A stretch of 32,652 nucleotides of DNA, from NCBI GenBank assembly GCA_964496125.1, contig CAZBXE010000018.1, forward strand, positions 1 to 32,652, written 5' to 3'. Shown one piece after another: positions 8,108-17,103 of the stretch; position 1 is the first letter of the stretch, and every line of letters begins with the position of its first letter. The notes under the pieces are model-generated. The model saw nothing but the letters and a program-made list of their open reading frames with translations, searched no databases and had not been told where the DNA came from. A program made the position numbers and the translations under genes. Source of the DNA: CAZBXE01 sp964496125. GTDB taxonomy: Bacteria > Chlamydiota > Chlamydiia > Chlamydiales > CAZBXE01.

Positions 8108-9142
8108 TCAATAAGAGATTTTCCCTCCCACAGTAAGTCCTTGGAGGGAAAGATTGCCACCATCCGCAAGCTGGTTTGCATCAATAACAATCTGTGCTTC
8201 CCAGCCCGCATGCAGATTGACCTCTGCACCCCATAGGCTTGCTACGTACTGAAGACCTAAGAAATAATCAAGAGTTGGTGTCCCCGTTCTCTGGACGGAT
8301 GTTGCATTTATTTTGACATATTCCGCCCCTGTATCCTTAAAAGTGGCAGCTAAAGCTTTCTGTCCATTTTTGAATTGGGAGTAAAGAATCGAACCACCCA
8401 CATGGCCAAGCATAGACACTCCATAGCCAAGTGACCACTCTCCCGAGAGCCCCCCTTCAATCCCAGCCGCAATCATTTTTTCTTCCAAAGATACATCTAC
8501 GTTAAATGGGCTTGTGATCGTTGTGCTTTGTTGAATTTCCGTGGAAACCCCAGAAATCTGCATCTTATTCTGTTGTTTCATCCAGTAAGTTCTAACTCCA
8601 ATGTGAGGGAAAAAACTCAAGCAAGAATCAATCCAAAATTTACGGGAAAAATCAACATCCAAATAGTTAGCATTTAACGTCCAATCATAGATTGCTGTAT
8701 CTAGGGCCAAATTATTCGCTGTTTCCAAATTGCTGAGTAGAAAGAAATTGTTACCATTTGGAGCTACCCTCATCATGGGTAGTGTTCCTGACCGAGCGAT
8801 ACTTGCGCTTGAAGGCATGTGAGTAAAAGAAGCTCCTACTTTCCATTCACTACACGGAATAAGGTAAGAAGCAAAGATACGAAAACCACTATCTGCTTGA
8901 AATACAGGCTTTATCGCAGACGCATTGACACTCGTAGTCGTACCTACTTGTTCCGTGATAAGAAAAGAGCCGATGGTCATCCGATCTTGTTCTGCCTTCC
9001 AATACAGATATTCCCCGCCAAACTCTACATTTCCACAGGAGCCAAAATCATGACAACAGCCCTCATAAGCAAGTGGATAGAGAAGCGAAGATGCACTCAT
9101 TGCAAGAAAAAAGAGAGAGCCTCTAGCCAATAGCAACTTCAT
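8108..9142 (-). CDS. MOMP-like outer membrane porin, copy B
   Basis: A 344-residue paralogue of the porin at 7016. A signal peptide (MKLLLARGSLFFLAMSASSLLYPLA) is followed by CCHDFGSCGNVEFGGEYLYWKAEQD, sharing GGEYLYWKAEQD exactly with copy A. Later blocks also align: FRIFASYLIPCSEWKVGASFTHMPSS, YLDVDFSRKFWIDSCLSFFPHIGVRTYWMKQQ and GGNLSLQGLTVGGKISY. The C-terminal tyrosine fits insertion by the barrel assembly machinery. The loops between these blocks differ most, as expected for surface-exposed parts. AGGAG lies 8 bases before the ATG. The gene has its own strong promoter and is followed after 75 bases by copy A. Confidence 0.87.
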   Translation of the reverse strand: MKLLLARGSLFFLAMSASSLLYPLAYEGCCHDFGSCGNVEFGGEYLYWKAEQDRMTIGSFLITEQVGTTTSVNASAIKPVFQADSGFRIFASYLIPCSEWKVGASFTHMPSSASIARSGTLPMMRVAPNGNNFFLLSNLETANNLALDTAIYDWTLNANYLDVDFSRKFWIDSCLSFFPHIGVRTYWMKQQNKMQISGVSTEIQQSTTITSPFNVDVSLEEKMIAAGIEGGLSGEWSLGYGVSMLGHVGGSILYSQFKNGQKALAATFKDTGAEYVKINATSVQRTGTPTLDYFLGLQYVASLWGAEVNLHAGWEAQIVIDANQLADGGNLSLQGLTVGGKISY

Positions 9143-9177
9143 AAATTAACTCCTAGATAAATTCAAATTTTAAAACC

Positions 9178-9206
9178 GATATACCTCCTTCTCTTATATT
9201 TGTCAA
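9178..9206 (-). promoter_or_regulatory. Strong promoter of MOMP-like gene B
   Basis: On the minus strand a consensus TTGACA, a 17-base spacer and TATATC lie 36 bases upstream of the ATG. This is the best -35 box in the porin region and fits high expression of an outer membrane protein. Confidence 0.7.
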
Positions 9207-9217
9207 AGCCAAACACC

Positions 9218-9246
9218 TTGTTGATAAATACACGAATGCTTATAAG
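9218..9246 (+). promoter_or_regulatory. Candidate promoter of the exporter operon
   Basis: TTGTTG, a 17-base spacer and TATAAG lie directly before the adaptor gene. The expected transcription start is about 6 bases before its ATG, so the leader would be very short. ATAAGA and TCTTAT (9242-9260) also form an inverted repeat between the -10 box and the start codon, which could be an operator. Confidence 0.4.
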
Positions 9247-9258
9247 ACAAATATTCTT

Positions 9259-10098
9259 ATGAAAAAAACGATATGCAAACTTATCGCCCTACTTGTTGTT
9301 CTTTCTGGAAGCCTATTCTTTTTTATTGCCTACAGAAATTATCTGCGCTCTCACCAAGAGAAATCCCTGATTCTTTACGGTAACGTCGATGTCAGGCAAG
9401 TAGACATCGGCTTTCGTGTCATGGGTAAGGTTCAGCAGATGCTCTTTGAAGAAGGAGACCTTGTAGAAGCGGGCAAAAAAATGGCTTCTCTTGATACGGC
9501 GCCCTACGTAGAGACTGTCAACCGTGCACGGGCAAAAGTTGCCTCGCTCACAGCTTCCCTCAAACAGGCAGAATCGAACCTGCAAAGAAGAGAAGTCGTT
9601 ATCAACCAAGGTGCTGTCTCCAAGGAAAACTACGATGACGCCTACTTCAACGTCAAGAAACTGCAAGCCGATCTCAAAGAAGCAGAGGCATCGCTTGACA
9701 GCGCTTTGATCGACTTGCGTGATGCAGAAATGTTTGCTCCAAACAAAGGTACCATCCTCACACGGATTCGAGAGCCCGGCGCAGTTGTTAACACAGGCCA
9801 GCCGATCTACACCCTTTCCATCCTATCACCCGTGTGGGTAAGAGCTTACATAAGTGAGCCTGACCTTGGGAAAATCTATCCAGGCATGAAGGCGGAGGTG
9901 TTTACCGATACAAATACACTGCCGATTTACAAAGGGCAGATTGGCTTCATCTCACCTGTTGCCGAGTTTACTCCTAAAAACGTAGAAACAACCAAACTCA
10001 GAACAGATCTTGTGTACCGTATCCGCGTCATCGTCGACAATCCAGACCTCAACCTCAAGCAAGGAATGCCCGTCACAGTTAAGATCAATCAGGAGTAA
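9259..10098 (+). CDS. HlyD/YbhG-type membrane fusion protein of ABC exporter
   Basis: Periplasmic adaptor that would link the inner-membrane ABC exporter encoded downstream to the outer-membrane factor. It has an N-terminal membrane anchor (about residues 5-25). A biotinyl-lipoyl half follows (GNVDVRQVDIGFRVMGKVQQMLFEEGDLVEAGKKMASLD), then a coiled-coil hairpin (about 80-155, rich in Ala, Glu and Lys). The second lipoyl half (APNKGTILTRIREPGAVVNTGQPIYTL) and a beta-barrel domain complete it. At 279 residues it is short, as in YbhG rather than AcrA. It is the first gene of a five-gene operon. The downstream TTG start is 6 bases after its stop, with the Shine-Dalgarno AGGAG lying inside the end of this gene. 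Confidence 0.88.
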   Translation: MKKTICKLIALLVVLSGSLFFFIAYRNYLRSHQEKSLILYGNVDVRQVDIGFRVMGKVQQMLFEEGDLVEAGKKMASLDTAPYVETVNRARAKVASLTASLKQAESNLQRREVVINQGAVSKENYDDAYFNVKKLQADLKEAEASLDSALIDLRDAEMFAPNKGTILTRIREPGAVVNTGQPIYTLSILSPVWVRAYISEPDLGKIYPGMKAEVFTDTNTLPIYKGQIGFISPVAEFTPKNVETTKLRTDLVYRIRVIVDNPDLNLKQGMPVTVKINQE

Positions 10099-10104
10099 AG
10101 CAGC

Positions 10105-11820
10105 TTGGAAACAGCAGGGATTTCCATCCGAAACATCTCAAAACAGTTTCCCAAAGAAAAAAAACCAGCTCTGCATGAGATCACAGCTGAAATTTCTCCT
10201 GGCAAAATCGTCGGGCTCATTGGCCCCGATGGCTCAGGAAAAACAACCTTGATCCGCATACTCACAGGTCTTCTCCTTCCCGCGGACGGACAGGTGCGCC
10301 TCCTTGGGCTAAACCCCTTTACAGAGCAAGAAAAAGTCCACGCCATACTTAGTTACATGCCCCAAAAGTTTGGTCTCTATGAAGATCTTACGGTTCTTGA
10401 GAATATCAACCTCTATGCTGCACTTCAAGGGGTCGAAAGCGAATCGACTGATAAAATTCTCGAAGAAACCCTCCGTTTTACAAGACTTGCCCCTTTTACA
10501 AAACGGCTGGCGCGCAATCTCTCTGGAGGGATGCAGCAAAAGCTTGGTATTGTCTGCGCCCTTTTGAAAAATCCGAAGATCTTAATCCTAGATGAACCCA
10601 CAGTTGGTATTGACCCTCTCACACGAAGAGAACTTTGGGGCATGATGCAAGACCTTGTAAAAAAAGGCGTTACTATCATCTGGAGCACTTCGTATCTTGA
10701 TGAAGCCGAAAGATGCGATGAAGTTCTTCTTCTTAATGAAGGCCGACTTCTCTACTTTGGACTTCCAGGGGCGCTTACGAAAAAAATGGAAGGAAAGACA
10801 TTTGTCGTAGATCAGATAGCTGCGAAAAAAAGCGACGTCTTACAAGAGGCAATCTGCAACCCTCACATTATCGATAGCGTATTCAAAGGAGATAAGGTCC
10901 GATTCATCCTTAAAGACATAAACCGTCCTATCACACCAGAAGAACTAAAAGCAGGCAAGGGTACCATCATTAGGCCAACCCCCCCTCAGTTTGAAGATGC
11001 CTTCGTAGATATCCTAGGCGGCGGCCCAAAACATATTTCTCCCCTCGCAGAAAAAATGCCTGAAATCAAAGAGAATCACCACGACGTCATTGTCACAAAA
11101 GATCTTACCAAAGCCTTTGGCAGTTTCATCGCTACCAATCATCTCTCTTTTTCCGTGAAACGGGGCGAAATTTTTGGACTGCTTGGGCCAAATGGTGCTG
11201 GAAAGTCCACGACATTTCGCCTTCTTTGCGGCCTGATCAAACCAACAAGCGGCACAAGCTTTGTCAACGGTGTATCTCTGGAAGTAGCTCCTGGTAAGGC
11301 GCGCGGTCATATTGGGTACATGGCGCAAAAGTTTTCTCTCTATGGCAATATGACCGTCTACCAGAATCTACGCTTTTTTTCTGGCATCTATCCCCTGCAA
11401 GAAAGAAAGCAACAAGCTGTGATTGATGAAATTGTTTCCATCTTCACCCTAGAACCCTATCTCGATATACCTGCAGCTACTCTGCCGCTTGGGTTTAAAC
11501 AAAGACTTGCCCTTTCCTGCGCTGTCATGCACAGACCACAGGTGCTTTTTCTCGACGAAGCCACCTCAGGCGTTGATCCTGTAACAAGAAGGGAGTTTTG
11601 GAACCATATCCATGGTCTTGTCAACAAAGGATCTACAGTGATGATCACAACCCATTTTATGGATGAAGCGGAATATTGCGATCGTATTGGCTTCATCTTT
11701 AATGGAAAGCTTCTTCGCCTCGACTCTCCCGACGCAATCAAAAAAAGCATACGTTGCGAAGCGATACTAGAACCAACACTTGAAGATGCCTTCGTTGCTC
11801 TCTGCCAAGGAGAGAAATAA
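10105..11820 (+). CDS. Fused double ABC-transporter ATPase (YbhF-like)
   Basis: A 571-residue protein with two nucleotide-binding domains in one chain, powering the exporter. Domain 1 has Walker A GPDGSGKT (residues 40-47), signature LSGGMQQK (from 139) and Walker B ILILDEPT (Asp163, Glu164). Domain 2 has Walker A GPNGAGKS (361-368), a changed signature LPLGFKQR (from 460) and Walker B VLFLDEAT (Asp484, Glu485). The LPLG form of the second signature is, as I recall, shared by other YbhF-like proteins, so it need not mean inactivity. The start is TTG with AGGAG 9 bases upstream. The stop TAA overlaps the ATG of the first permease by one base, implying translational coupling. Confidence 0.9.
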   Translation: METAGISIRNISKQFPKEKKPALHEITAEISPGKIVGLIGPDGSGKTTLIRILTGLLLPADGQVRLLGLNPFTEQEKVHAILSYMPQKFGLYEDLTVLENINLYAALQGVESESTDKILEETLRFTRLAPFTKRLARNLSGGMQQKLGIVCALLKNPKILILDEPTVGIDPLTRRELWGMMQDLVKKGVTIIWSTSYLDEAERCDEVLLLNEGRLLYFGLPGALTKKMEGKTFVVDQIAAKKSDVLQEAICNPHIIDSVFKGDKVRFILKDINRPITPEELKAGKGTIIRPTPPQFEDAFVDILGGGPKHISPLAEKMPEIKENHHDVIVTKDLTKAFGSFIATNHLSFSVKRGEIFGLLGPNGAGKSTTFRLLCGLIKPTSGTSFVNGVSLEVAPGKARGHIGYMAQKFSLYGNMTVYQNLRFFSGIYPLQERKQQAVIDEIVSIFTLEPYLDIPAATLPLGFKQRLALSCAVMHRPQVLFLDEATSGVDPVTRREFWNHIHGLVNKGSTVMITTHFMDEAEYCDRIGFIFNGKLLRLDSPDAIKKSIRCEAILEPTLEDAFVALCQGEK

Positions 11821-12944
11821 TGTACAAAAAAATAAGACGCGTAAGCGCTCTTGTAAAAAAAGAATTCCTCCAATCAATCCGCGACCCAAGCTGCATTCTC
11901 CTTGCCTTTTTCCTTCCCGTCTTGCTCCTTTTTCTCTATGGCACCGGAATTTCTCTTGATAGCACAAACCTCAAGCTGGGAGTGATTGTGGAAGATAAGG
12001 GGCCGATTATCCAAAGCTTTATCAACGCTCTCAAGCAGTCAAAGTACTTTAAGGTCGAAATCAGTGACGATAGGGGCCCCTTCATCGAAAAACTCACAGA
12101 GGGATCGTTAGATGGCATCGTGATTATCCCCTCCTATTTTACAGCCTTCCTCCAAAACCCCATTCGGGAAGCACCCATCCAAGTCATTGCAGACGGATCT
12201 TCCCCTAATACAGCAAGCTTTGTCCAAAACTATGTGAAAGGAGCATGGATGACCTGGGTGCATCTTGCCCGTATCGGAGAAGGAATACGAGATGTGCCTG
12301 GGGTTAGGATGGAACCAAGATTCTGGTTTAATCAGGAGCTACTCTCCCACAATTTTATCATTCCGGGATCAATTGCGATCATCATGACCCTGATCGGGAC
12401 CTTGCTTACCTCCTTTGTTGTCTCAAGAGAGTGGGAGCGCGGGACTATGGAAGCGCTTCTTGCAACACCTGTAACGATTGGAGAAATCATCCTCAGCAAA
12501 GTACTTGCCTATTTCATCATGGGGATGGGCTCGATGGTTCTTTGCACATTTGTTGCCATCACCATTTATGAAGTGCCTTTCCGAGGTTCCTTTCTCCTTC
12601 TTACCCTGATCTCCTCCATTTTTCTTCTAGCAGCACTTGGCTCTGGCCTTTTTATTTCCACAATCACAAAAAATCAATTCGCAGCTTCCCAAGCTGCCAT
12701 TGTCTCGGCATACCTTCCCGCTTTTATCCTCTCGGGATTTATCTTCGAGATTTCAAGCATGCCCAGAATCATCCAATACTTCACCTATCTCATACCGGCT
12801 CGCTATTTTGTAGCTTCCCTCCAAACTATTTTTCTTGCTGGTAACGTCTTTTATGTTCTCTTTTGGAACTCTTTTGCTCTTAGTATTTTTGCTATAGTGC
12901 TCTTCACGGTGACCTGGAAAATTTCAAGAAAGAGGCTCGATTAA
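11820..12944 (+). CDS. ABC-2 type permease (YbhS-like)
   Basis: Inner-membrane subunit of the exporter, 374 residues. It has one membrane segment near residues 22-40, a large soluble periplasmic part (about 45-180) and then five hydrophobic segments to the C terminus, the standard ABC-2 plan. The block VSREWERGTMEALLATPVTIGEIILSK is the coupling region that contacts the ATPase. The C terminus is basic (KISRKRLD), as expected for the cytoplasmic side. It pairs with the related permease that begins at the next TAATG overlap, so the pore is probably a heterodimer. Confidence 0.88.
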   Translation: MYKKIRRVSALVKKEFLQSIRDPSCILLAFFLPVLLLFLYGTGISLDSTNLKLGVIVEDKGPIIQSFINALKQSKYFKVEISDDRGPFIEKLTEGSLDGIVIIPSYFTAFLQNPIREAPIQVIADGSSPNTASFVQNYVKGAWMTWVHLARIGEGIRDVPGVRMEPRFWFNQELLSHNFIIPGSIAIIMTLIGTLLTSFVVSREWERGTMEALLATPVTIGEIILSKVLAYFIMGMGSMVLCTFVAITIYEVPFRGSFLLLTLISSIFLLAALGSGLFISTITKNQFAASQAAIVSAYLPAFILSGFIFEISSMPRIIQYFTYLIPARYFVASLQTIFLAGNVFYVLFWNSFALSIFAIVLFTVTWKISRKRLD

Positions 12945-14053
12945 TGTTTGGAAAAGTAAAAGCCCTTGTGCAAAAGGAGTTTCTTGCAGTCTGGCAAGAC
13001 AAGAAAAGTCGCACCATCTTGATTGTCCCTCCTCTTGTTCAGCTATTTTTATTCTCTTTTGCTGCTACTCTCGACGTTGAGAATATCCGCCTCGGTGTCT
13101 ACAACATAGATAGTGGCAAGTATGGCTTCGAGCTTGTGCAACGTTTTATCGGAGCCCGTGTATTTCGACACGTGGAATTTTATAAAAGCGAAGCAGAAAT
13201 GAAAGAAGCGGTAACCAATACCCTTGTCCCCATGGCCTTGCATATTGACGAGGAGTTCTCTCGCAAACTCTTGGAGGGAAGACCTGCTCCTTTGCAGCTT
13301 ATCTTTGATGGAAGGAAATCTAATTCAGCGCAAATCGTCTACGGCTATGCCACGCAGATTGTGGAACAGTTTAACCATGATATAGGAAAATCTCTTCTCT
13401 GGCCACAACCTGAAACCATTCTTATCCCTCGTAACTGGTTCAACCCCAACCTCATCTACATCTGGTTTACAGTGCCAGGGCTCTCTGGAATCTTAATCAT
13501 GCTGATGGCTCTACTCATCACTGCCCTCTCAGTAGCCCGGGAAAGGGAGATCGGAACCTTTGAGCAGCTGCTTGTCTCTCCTCTTCTTCAGACAGACATA
13601 CTTCTTGGGAAAATGCTACCTGGCGTGATCATTGGCCTGATCGAAGGGGCTATCATTCTCTTTGCGGCGATTTTTGTCTTTGAGGTTCCCTTTCGTGGCT
13701 CGTTTATCTATCTATTTTTCAGTATGGCTGTGTTTGTCTCTTCGGTTGTGGGAATTGGCCTCTTTATTTCCTCCATCTCTCGGACGCAGCAGCAGGCAAT
13801 CCTTGGTGTCTTTTCGTTTATGGTGCCAGCAGTTGCCCTGTCAGGCTTTGCAACGCCGATTGAGAACATGCCCGATTGGCTCCAAACCTTTACACTTGCT
13901 AACCCCCTCCGTTTTTATTTAGTAGTTGTACGCGGTGTTTTCTTGAAAGAAATTCCATTTGATGTAGTTTGGAATCAAACGTACCCGATGGCTTTGATTG
14001 CGATCGTCAATTTATCGCTTGCCTCCTGGTACTTCCGTAGGAAACTGGGATGA
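12944..14053 (+). CDS. ABC-2 type permease (YbhR-like)
   Basis: Second inner-membrane subunit of the exporter, 369 residues and clearly related to the preceding gene (VAREREIGTFEQLLVSPLLQTDILLGK against VSREWERGTMEALLATPVTIGEIILSK; both carry EVPFRGSF). One N-terminal membrane segment, a periplasmic domain of about 130 residues and five C-terminal segments follow the family plan. Its start overlaps the stop of the first permease (TAATG). Its own stop overlaps the ATG of the outer-membrane factor (ATGA). The substrate is unknown; relatives export drugs or small hydrophobic compounds. Confidence 0.88.
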   Translation: MFGKVKALVQKEFLAVWQDKKSRTILIVPPLVQLFLFSFAATLDVENIRLGVYNIDSGKYGFELVQRFIGARVFRHVEFYKSEAEMKEAVTNTLVPMALHIDEEFSRKLLEGRPAPLQLIFDGRKSNSAQIVYGYATQIVEQFNHDIGKSLLWPQPETILIPRNWFNPNLIYIWFTVPGLSGILIMLMALLITALSVAREREIGTFEQLLVSPLLQTDILLGKMLPGVIIGLIEGAIILFAAIFVFEVPFRGSFIYLFFSMAVFVSSVVGIGLFISSISRTQQQAILGVFSFMVPAVALSGFATPIENMPDWLQTFTLANPLRFYLVVVRGVFLKEIPFDVVWNQTYPMALIAIVNLSLASWYFRRKLG

Positions 14054-15501
14054 AAAAACAAATCTACCCTCTGTTATGCTCTCTTCTCCTGACAGGTTGT
14101 ACAGTAGGTCCAGACTATGCTGCGCCTTGCCTCGAGGTCCCCGATGAATTTGTCTCCACGGAATATGCACAAAATCCAGAATTTCTCCGTGGTGACCCGA
14201 TTGTAAACTGGTGGGATCTCTTTGAAGATCCTCTTCTCTCCTCCTATATTGAAGCAAGCGCAAGCTATAACTATAATGCACGCGCAGCACTCGAAAATAT
14301 CACAGCGGCAAGAGGACTTAGGGCGATGGCAAGCTCTCGGTATCTGCCTACAATCAATGCTGATACCACCTACGGACTCAACACACTCAGCAGCTTCTTA
14401 ACAAGTAGCATTGGCGCAGGCGTAAGTCCCACAACTGCGTTTATCCCGAATACAAACATCGAGCTTTTTTTTGCTGGCTTTGATGCCGTATGGGAAATTG
14501 ATCTCTTTGGAAGAACGAGGCGAGATGTGGAAGCTGCAACTGCCCGTATTGAGAGCGCCGAGGAAAATTATCACGATGTATTGGTAAGCATTTTTGGAGA
14601 GGTCGCTGTGAACTACGTAGAAGCACGCAGCTTCCAAGAAAGGATCACGATTGCCGAGCAAAAGATTGCAGCTTTACAGACCATGGTGGATCTTATCAAA
14701 GAATTGCATAGAGCCGGCCTAACTACAAAAATTGATGTAAATGCGGCTATTGCCGATATCGCACATGCTCAGTCGACAGTACCCAAGCTCTATGCCGGCT
14801 TGCATGAATCGATCTATCGCCTTTCAGTCCTTACTGGAAACTATCCTGACCATCTCTTACAAGAGATGCTTATCCCCAGGCCCCTACCCAACTTTCCCTG
14901 CGATGTACATACAGGTCTTCCCTCCGACCTTTTACGAAGGCGTCCTGATCTGCGGAAGGCGGAAAGGGAGCTTGCTGCCCTGACTGCTGACATAGGGGTT
15001 GCGATCGCAAACCTTTTCCCTTCCTTTATTCTAGGGGCACAAACAGGAGAGCAGGCGATGCAGACTCTACGCCAACTCATAGACAAGTTTCTCTATGCCT
15101 ACTCTTTTGACCTTGGCATGCCCCTTTTTCGTGGAGGGCGCGACATTGCCAATATTCATGTAGCAAGGGCACGTGCAAGGCAAGCTCTTTACGAATATGA
15201 GGGGAAGGTCCTTGCGGCGATGCAGGAAGTAGAACAGTCTCTTTTTACGACATCGCAGGAGCTAAAAAGAAGCTCTGCCTTAGGCAACGCTGTCGAGAAA
15301 CAGATGATGATTTACAAACTGCAAACGGACCTTTTTAAGGGGGGTCTCGGTGATAAGCTTTCTGTAATTGAAGCGGAGAAGGCGCTTCTGAATGACAAGT
15401 TGGTTTGGGTTGATAGCAAAACTACAGCGCTGATCAACCTTGTGAGCTTAAACAAAGCACTCGGCGGCGGCTGGCAACCCTGCTGCTACCCCTCTGAGTG
15501 A
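14050..15501 (+). CDS. Outer-membrane efflux lipoprotein (TolC/NodT family)
   Basis: Outer-membrane channel completing the tripartite exporter, 483 residues, typical for the NodT/CusC branch. It starts with a lipoprotein signal (MKKQIYPLLCSLLLTGC) with lipobox LLTGC, then TVGPDY, a conserved opening of this branch. Two repeated efflux-protein halves follow. The first contains WWDLFEDPLLSSYIEAS, FDAVWEIDLFGRTRRDVEAA and VNYVEARSFQERI. The second contains SDLLRRRPDLRKAERELAALTADIGVAIANLFPSF and an Ala-rich helix with VEQSL. It is last in the operon and ends 3 bases from the convergent gene at 15505, with no room for a separate terminator. Confidence 0.92.
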   Translation: MKKQIYPLLCSLLLTGCTVGPDYAAPCLEVPDEFVSTEYAQNPEFLRGDPIVNWWDLFEDPLLSSYIEASASYNYNARAALENITAARGLRAMASSRYLPTINADTTYGLNTLSSFLTSSIGAGVSPTTAFIPNTNIELFFAGFDAVWEIDLFGRTRRDVEAATARIESAEENYHDVLVSIFGEVAVNYVEARSFQERITIAEQKIAALQTMVDLIKELHRAGLTTKIDVNAAIADIAHAQSTVPKLYAGLHESIYRLSVLTGNYPDHLLQEMLIPRPLPNFPCDVHTGLPSDLLRRRPDLRKAERELAALTADIGVAIANLFPSFILGAQTGEQAMQTLRQLIDKFLYAYSFDLGMPLFRGGRDIANIHVARARARQALYEYEGKVLAAMQEVEQSLFTTSQELKRSSALGNAVEKQMMIYKLQTDLFKGGLGDKLSVIEAEKALLNDKLVWVDSKTTALINLVSLNKALGGGWQPCCYPSE

Positions 15502-15504
15502 CCC

Positions 15505-17049
15505 TCATACGTACTCATCAGGCTCATCAGGAAGGCCCAAGCTATCCACATTGATCTTGTCTGAAACTTCGAGATCCTTTAGTAACTTCTCGAGATGCCT
15601 CTTACCGTACGCTTGCCCAATCTCTTTGGCTGCATTCAGGGTTGGCTCTACTGCTACATGTTTAGAACTATGAATAAACCCAGGTACTGTGCTTTTTAGT
15701 TTTTGGCACCCAGACTTGATAACTTTACAGTTCGAGACATAGGTGACTGCCATGGCACGTCCCTCTTGGGAAGTGATGTTACTATCAGCGTTGCCAGTAA
15801 CCAGAAGATCGTTCAGATCTCTTAGCTTCAAATTCGTAAGAAAAGCAACGGTTACTTCTTGCTCTGTTTTTTGCGATGGTGCTGGCTCTGTGCTTTCCTT
15901 GATAAGAGGTTTTTTCTCATTAAATTTAGCAACATTCTTTTCAATCTTCGTTTCTATTTTTTTCTGAAACTCAGAAGTCAATAATTTGACAAATTCATAT
16001 TGAGCTTTTGTTAAATTTTCTTGATTACAGAATTGCCCATTTAGCGCGTTGACCTGAGCAGTTAAAAATTTTTGGGCCGTTTTTTGAGTCATGTTCCCAC
16101 TCTCGATGTCCTTCAAACGTTGATCACAAAATTCACCCACTTGCTTTATGTTGGCATGAAAACCCTTCAGAAAGCTGCCAGTAAAGAACTCAATCACAGC
16201 TCTTTCTCCTTCTGATTCTTTATACATGAGCTCTATAATCTCATTATAAACCGCTTCGTTCTTGTTTTGACTAAAAGGCTTCCGAAATACTTCGATATTG
16301 GCTTCTGCTCTCTCTTTTGGAGTCTTCTCCTTTGGCCCTTGGACTTCTGGCTGAACAGATGAAGCTTGACTCAAAGATTCTTGGCTTTGAGGCATGATGC
16401 CATCCTTTGGCACTTTCCCTGAGGCATCGGCTGAATCCATGTGAGAGGCCGCTTCCTCTTGAACGGTTGGCCCTTGTTTTCTCATTGGAGGTCGGCGTGT
16501 AGGGCCATGGCTGCGTGAAAAACTTGACAGAGTTTTTGTTGTAACTAAGTGACTTACATCTGCCCCATCGCCCGATGTACTCTTGTCTTTGTCAGAGGGC
16601 GGTTCCTTTGACGACCCTTCTTGATTTCCGTGGCGCTTTGCTGTAAACGTCTGCACTATTCCAGGGTCTCCATTTGGATCAATAAGACAAAGCAAAATCA
16701 AATTTTGCCTAAAGCTCCTGGCATCATCGACAGTTTTAAATGCGTAAGGCCCAAGCACCGCCATTTTCATTTGACTTATCTTCTCTGCGGTGGCGCCTGC
16801 CGGAGTAATACCGTCTAATTTCTTCGCGATGCAATCTTTGTAGTTGGCGTTAAGCTTGCTAAATAGCTCAACCTTTTTGTTCTGTATATCACTCTCGTTT
16901 GCCAGCAAGTTGCGAAACCAACCACCAAAGGAGAATTTGTCTTTTACCTCTCCGTTAGCATTCACATTAAGATTAAAAACATTGTCAGCGGAATCAATTT
17001 TGTTAAACGCAGCACTGTAAGCTTGGGGGTTGAAGCCAGCAGCAGTCAT
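15505..17049 (-). CDS. Hypothetical 514-residue protein, candidate secreted effector
   Basis: I do not recognise a family. Residues 1-140 look folded. Residues 140-250 are low in hydrophobic residues and rich in Ser, Pro, Lys, Gln and Gly, so they are probably a disordered linker. Residues 250 to about 480 are strongly helical and charged (for example TSEFQKKIETKIEKNVAKF), and the C terminus is acidic (LGLPDEPDEYV). There is no Sec signal peptide or membrane segment. This architecture, and the lack of nearby functional partners, fits a type III secretion substrate of a chlamydia, but that is inference only. The start is well supported by AAGGAGG spaced correctly before the ATG, and a TATAAT lies 28 bases upstream of the start. 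The gene converges on the exporter operon. Confidence 0.6.
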   Translation of the reverse strand: MTAAGFNPQAYSAAFNKIDSADNVFNLNVNANGEVKDKFSFGGWFRNLLANESDIQNKKVELFSKLNANYKDCIAKKLDGITPAGATAEKISQMKMAVLGPYAFKTVDDARSFRQNLILLCLIDPNGDPGIVQTFTAKRHGNQEGSSKEPPSDKDKSTSGDGADVSHLVTTKTLSSFSRSHGPTRRPPMRKQGPTVQEEAASHMDSADASGKVPKDGIMPQSQESLSQASSVQPEVQGPKEKTPKERAEANIEVFRKPFSQNKNEAVYNEIIELMYKESEGERAVIEFFTGSFLKGFHANIKQVGEFCDQRLKDIESGNMTQKTAQKFLTAQVNALNGQFCNQENLTKAQYEFVKLLTSEFQKKIETKIEKNVAKFNEKKPLIKESTEPAPSQKTEQEVTVAFLTNLKLRDLNDLLVTGNADSNITSQEGRAMAVTYVSNCKVIKSGCQKLKSTVPGFIHSSKHVAVEPTLNAAKEIGQAYGKRHLEKLLKDLEVSDKINVDSLGLPDEPDEYV

Positions 17050-17076
17050 AGAAACCTCCTTGAACGCCTTGTTGCC

Positions 17077-17082
17077 ATTATA
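17077..17082 (-). promoter_or_regulatory. -10 box (TATAAT) of the 514-residue protein gene
   Basis: A perfect minus-strand TATAAT lies 28 bases before the start codon at 17049. The expected -35 position reads CCACAT, which is poor. Chlamydial promoters often tolerate weak -35 boxes. Confidence 0.45.
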
Positions 17083-17103
17083 TCAATTTCTTTAATTAAA
17101 TGT

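Noticed and set aside
10309..10688. Minus-strand frames inside the double ATPase gene
   Set aside because: Antisense shadows of Walker and signature regions, with no independent support.
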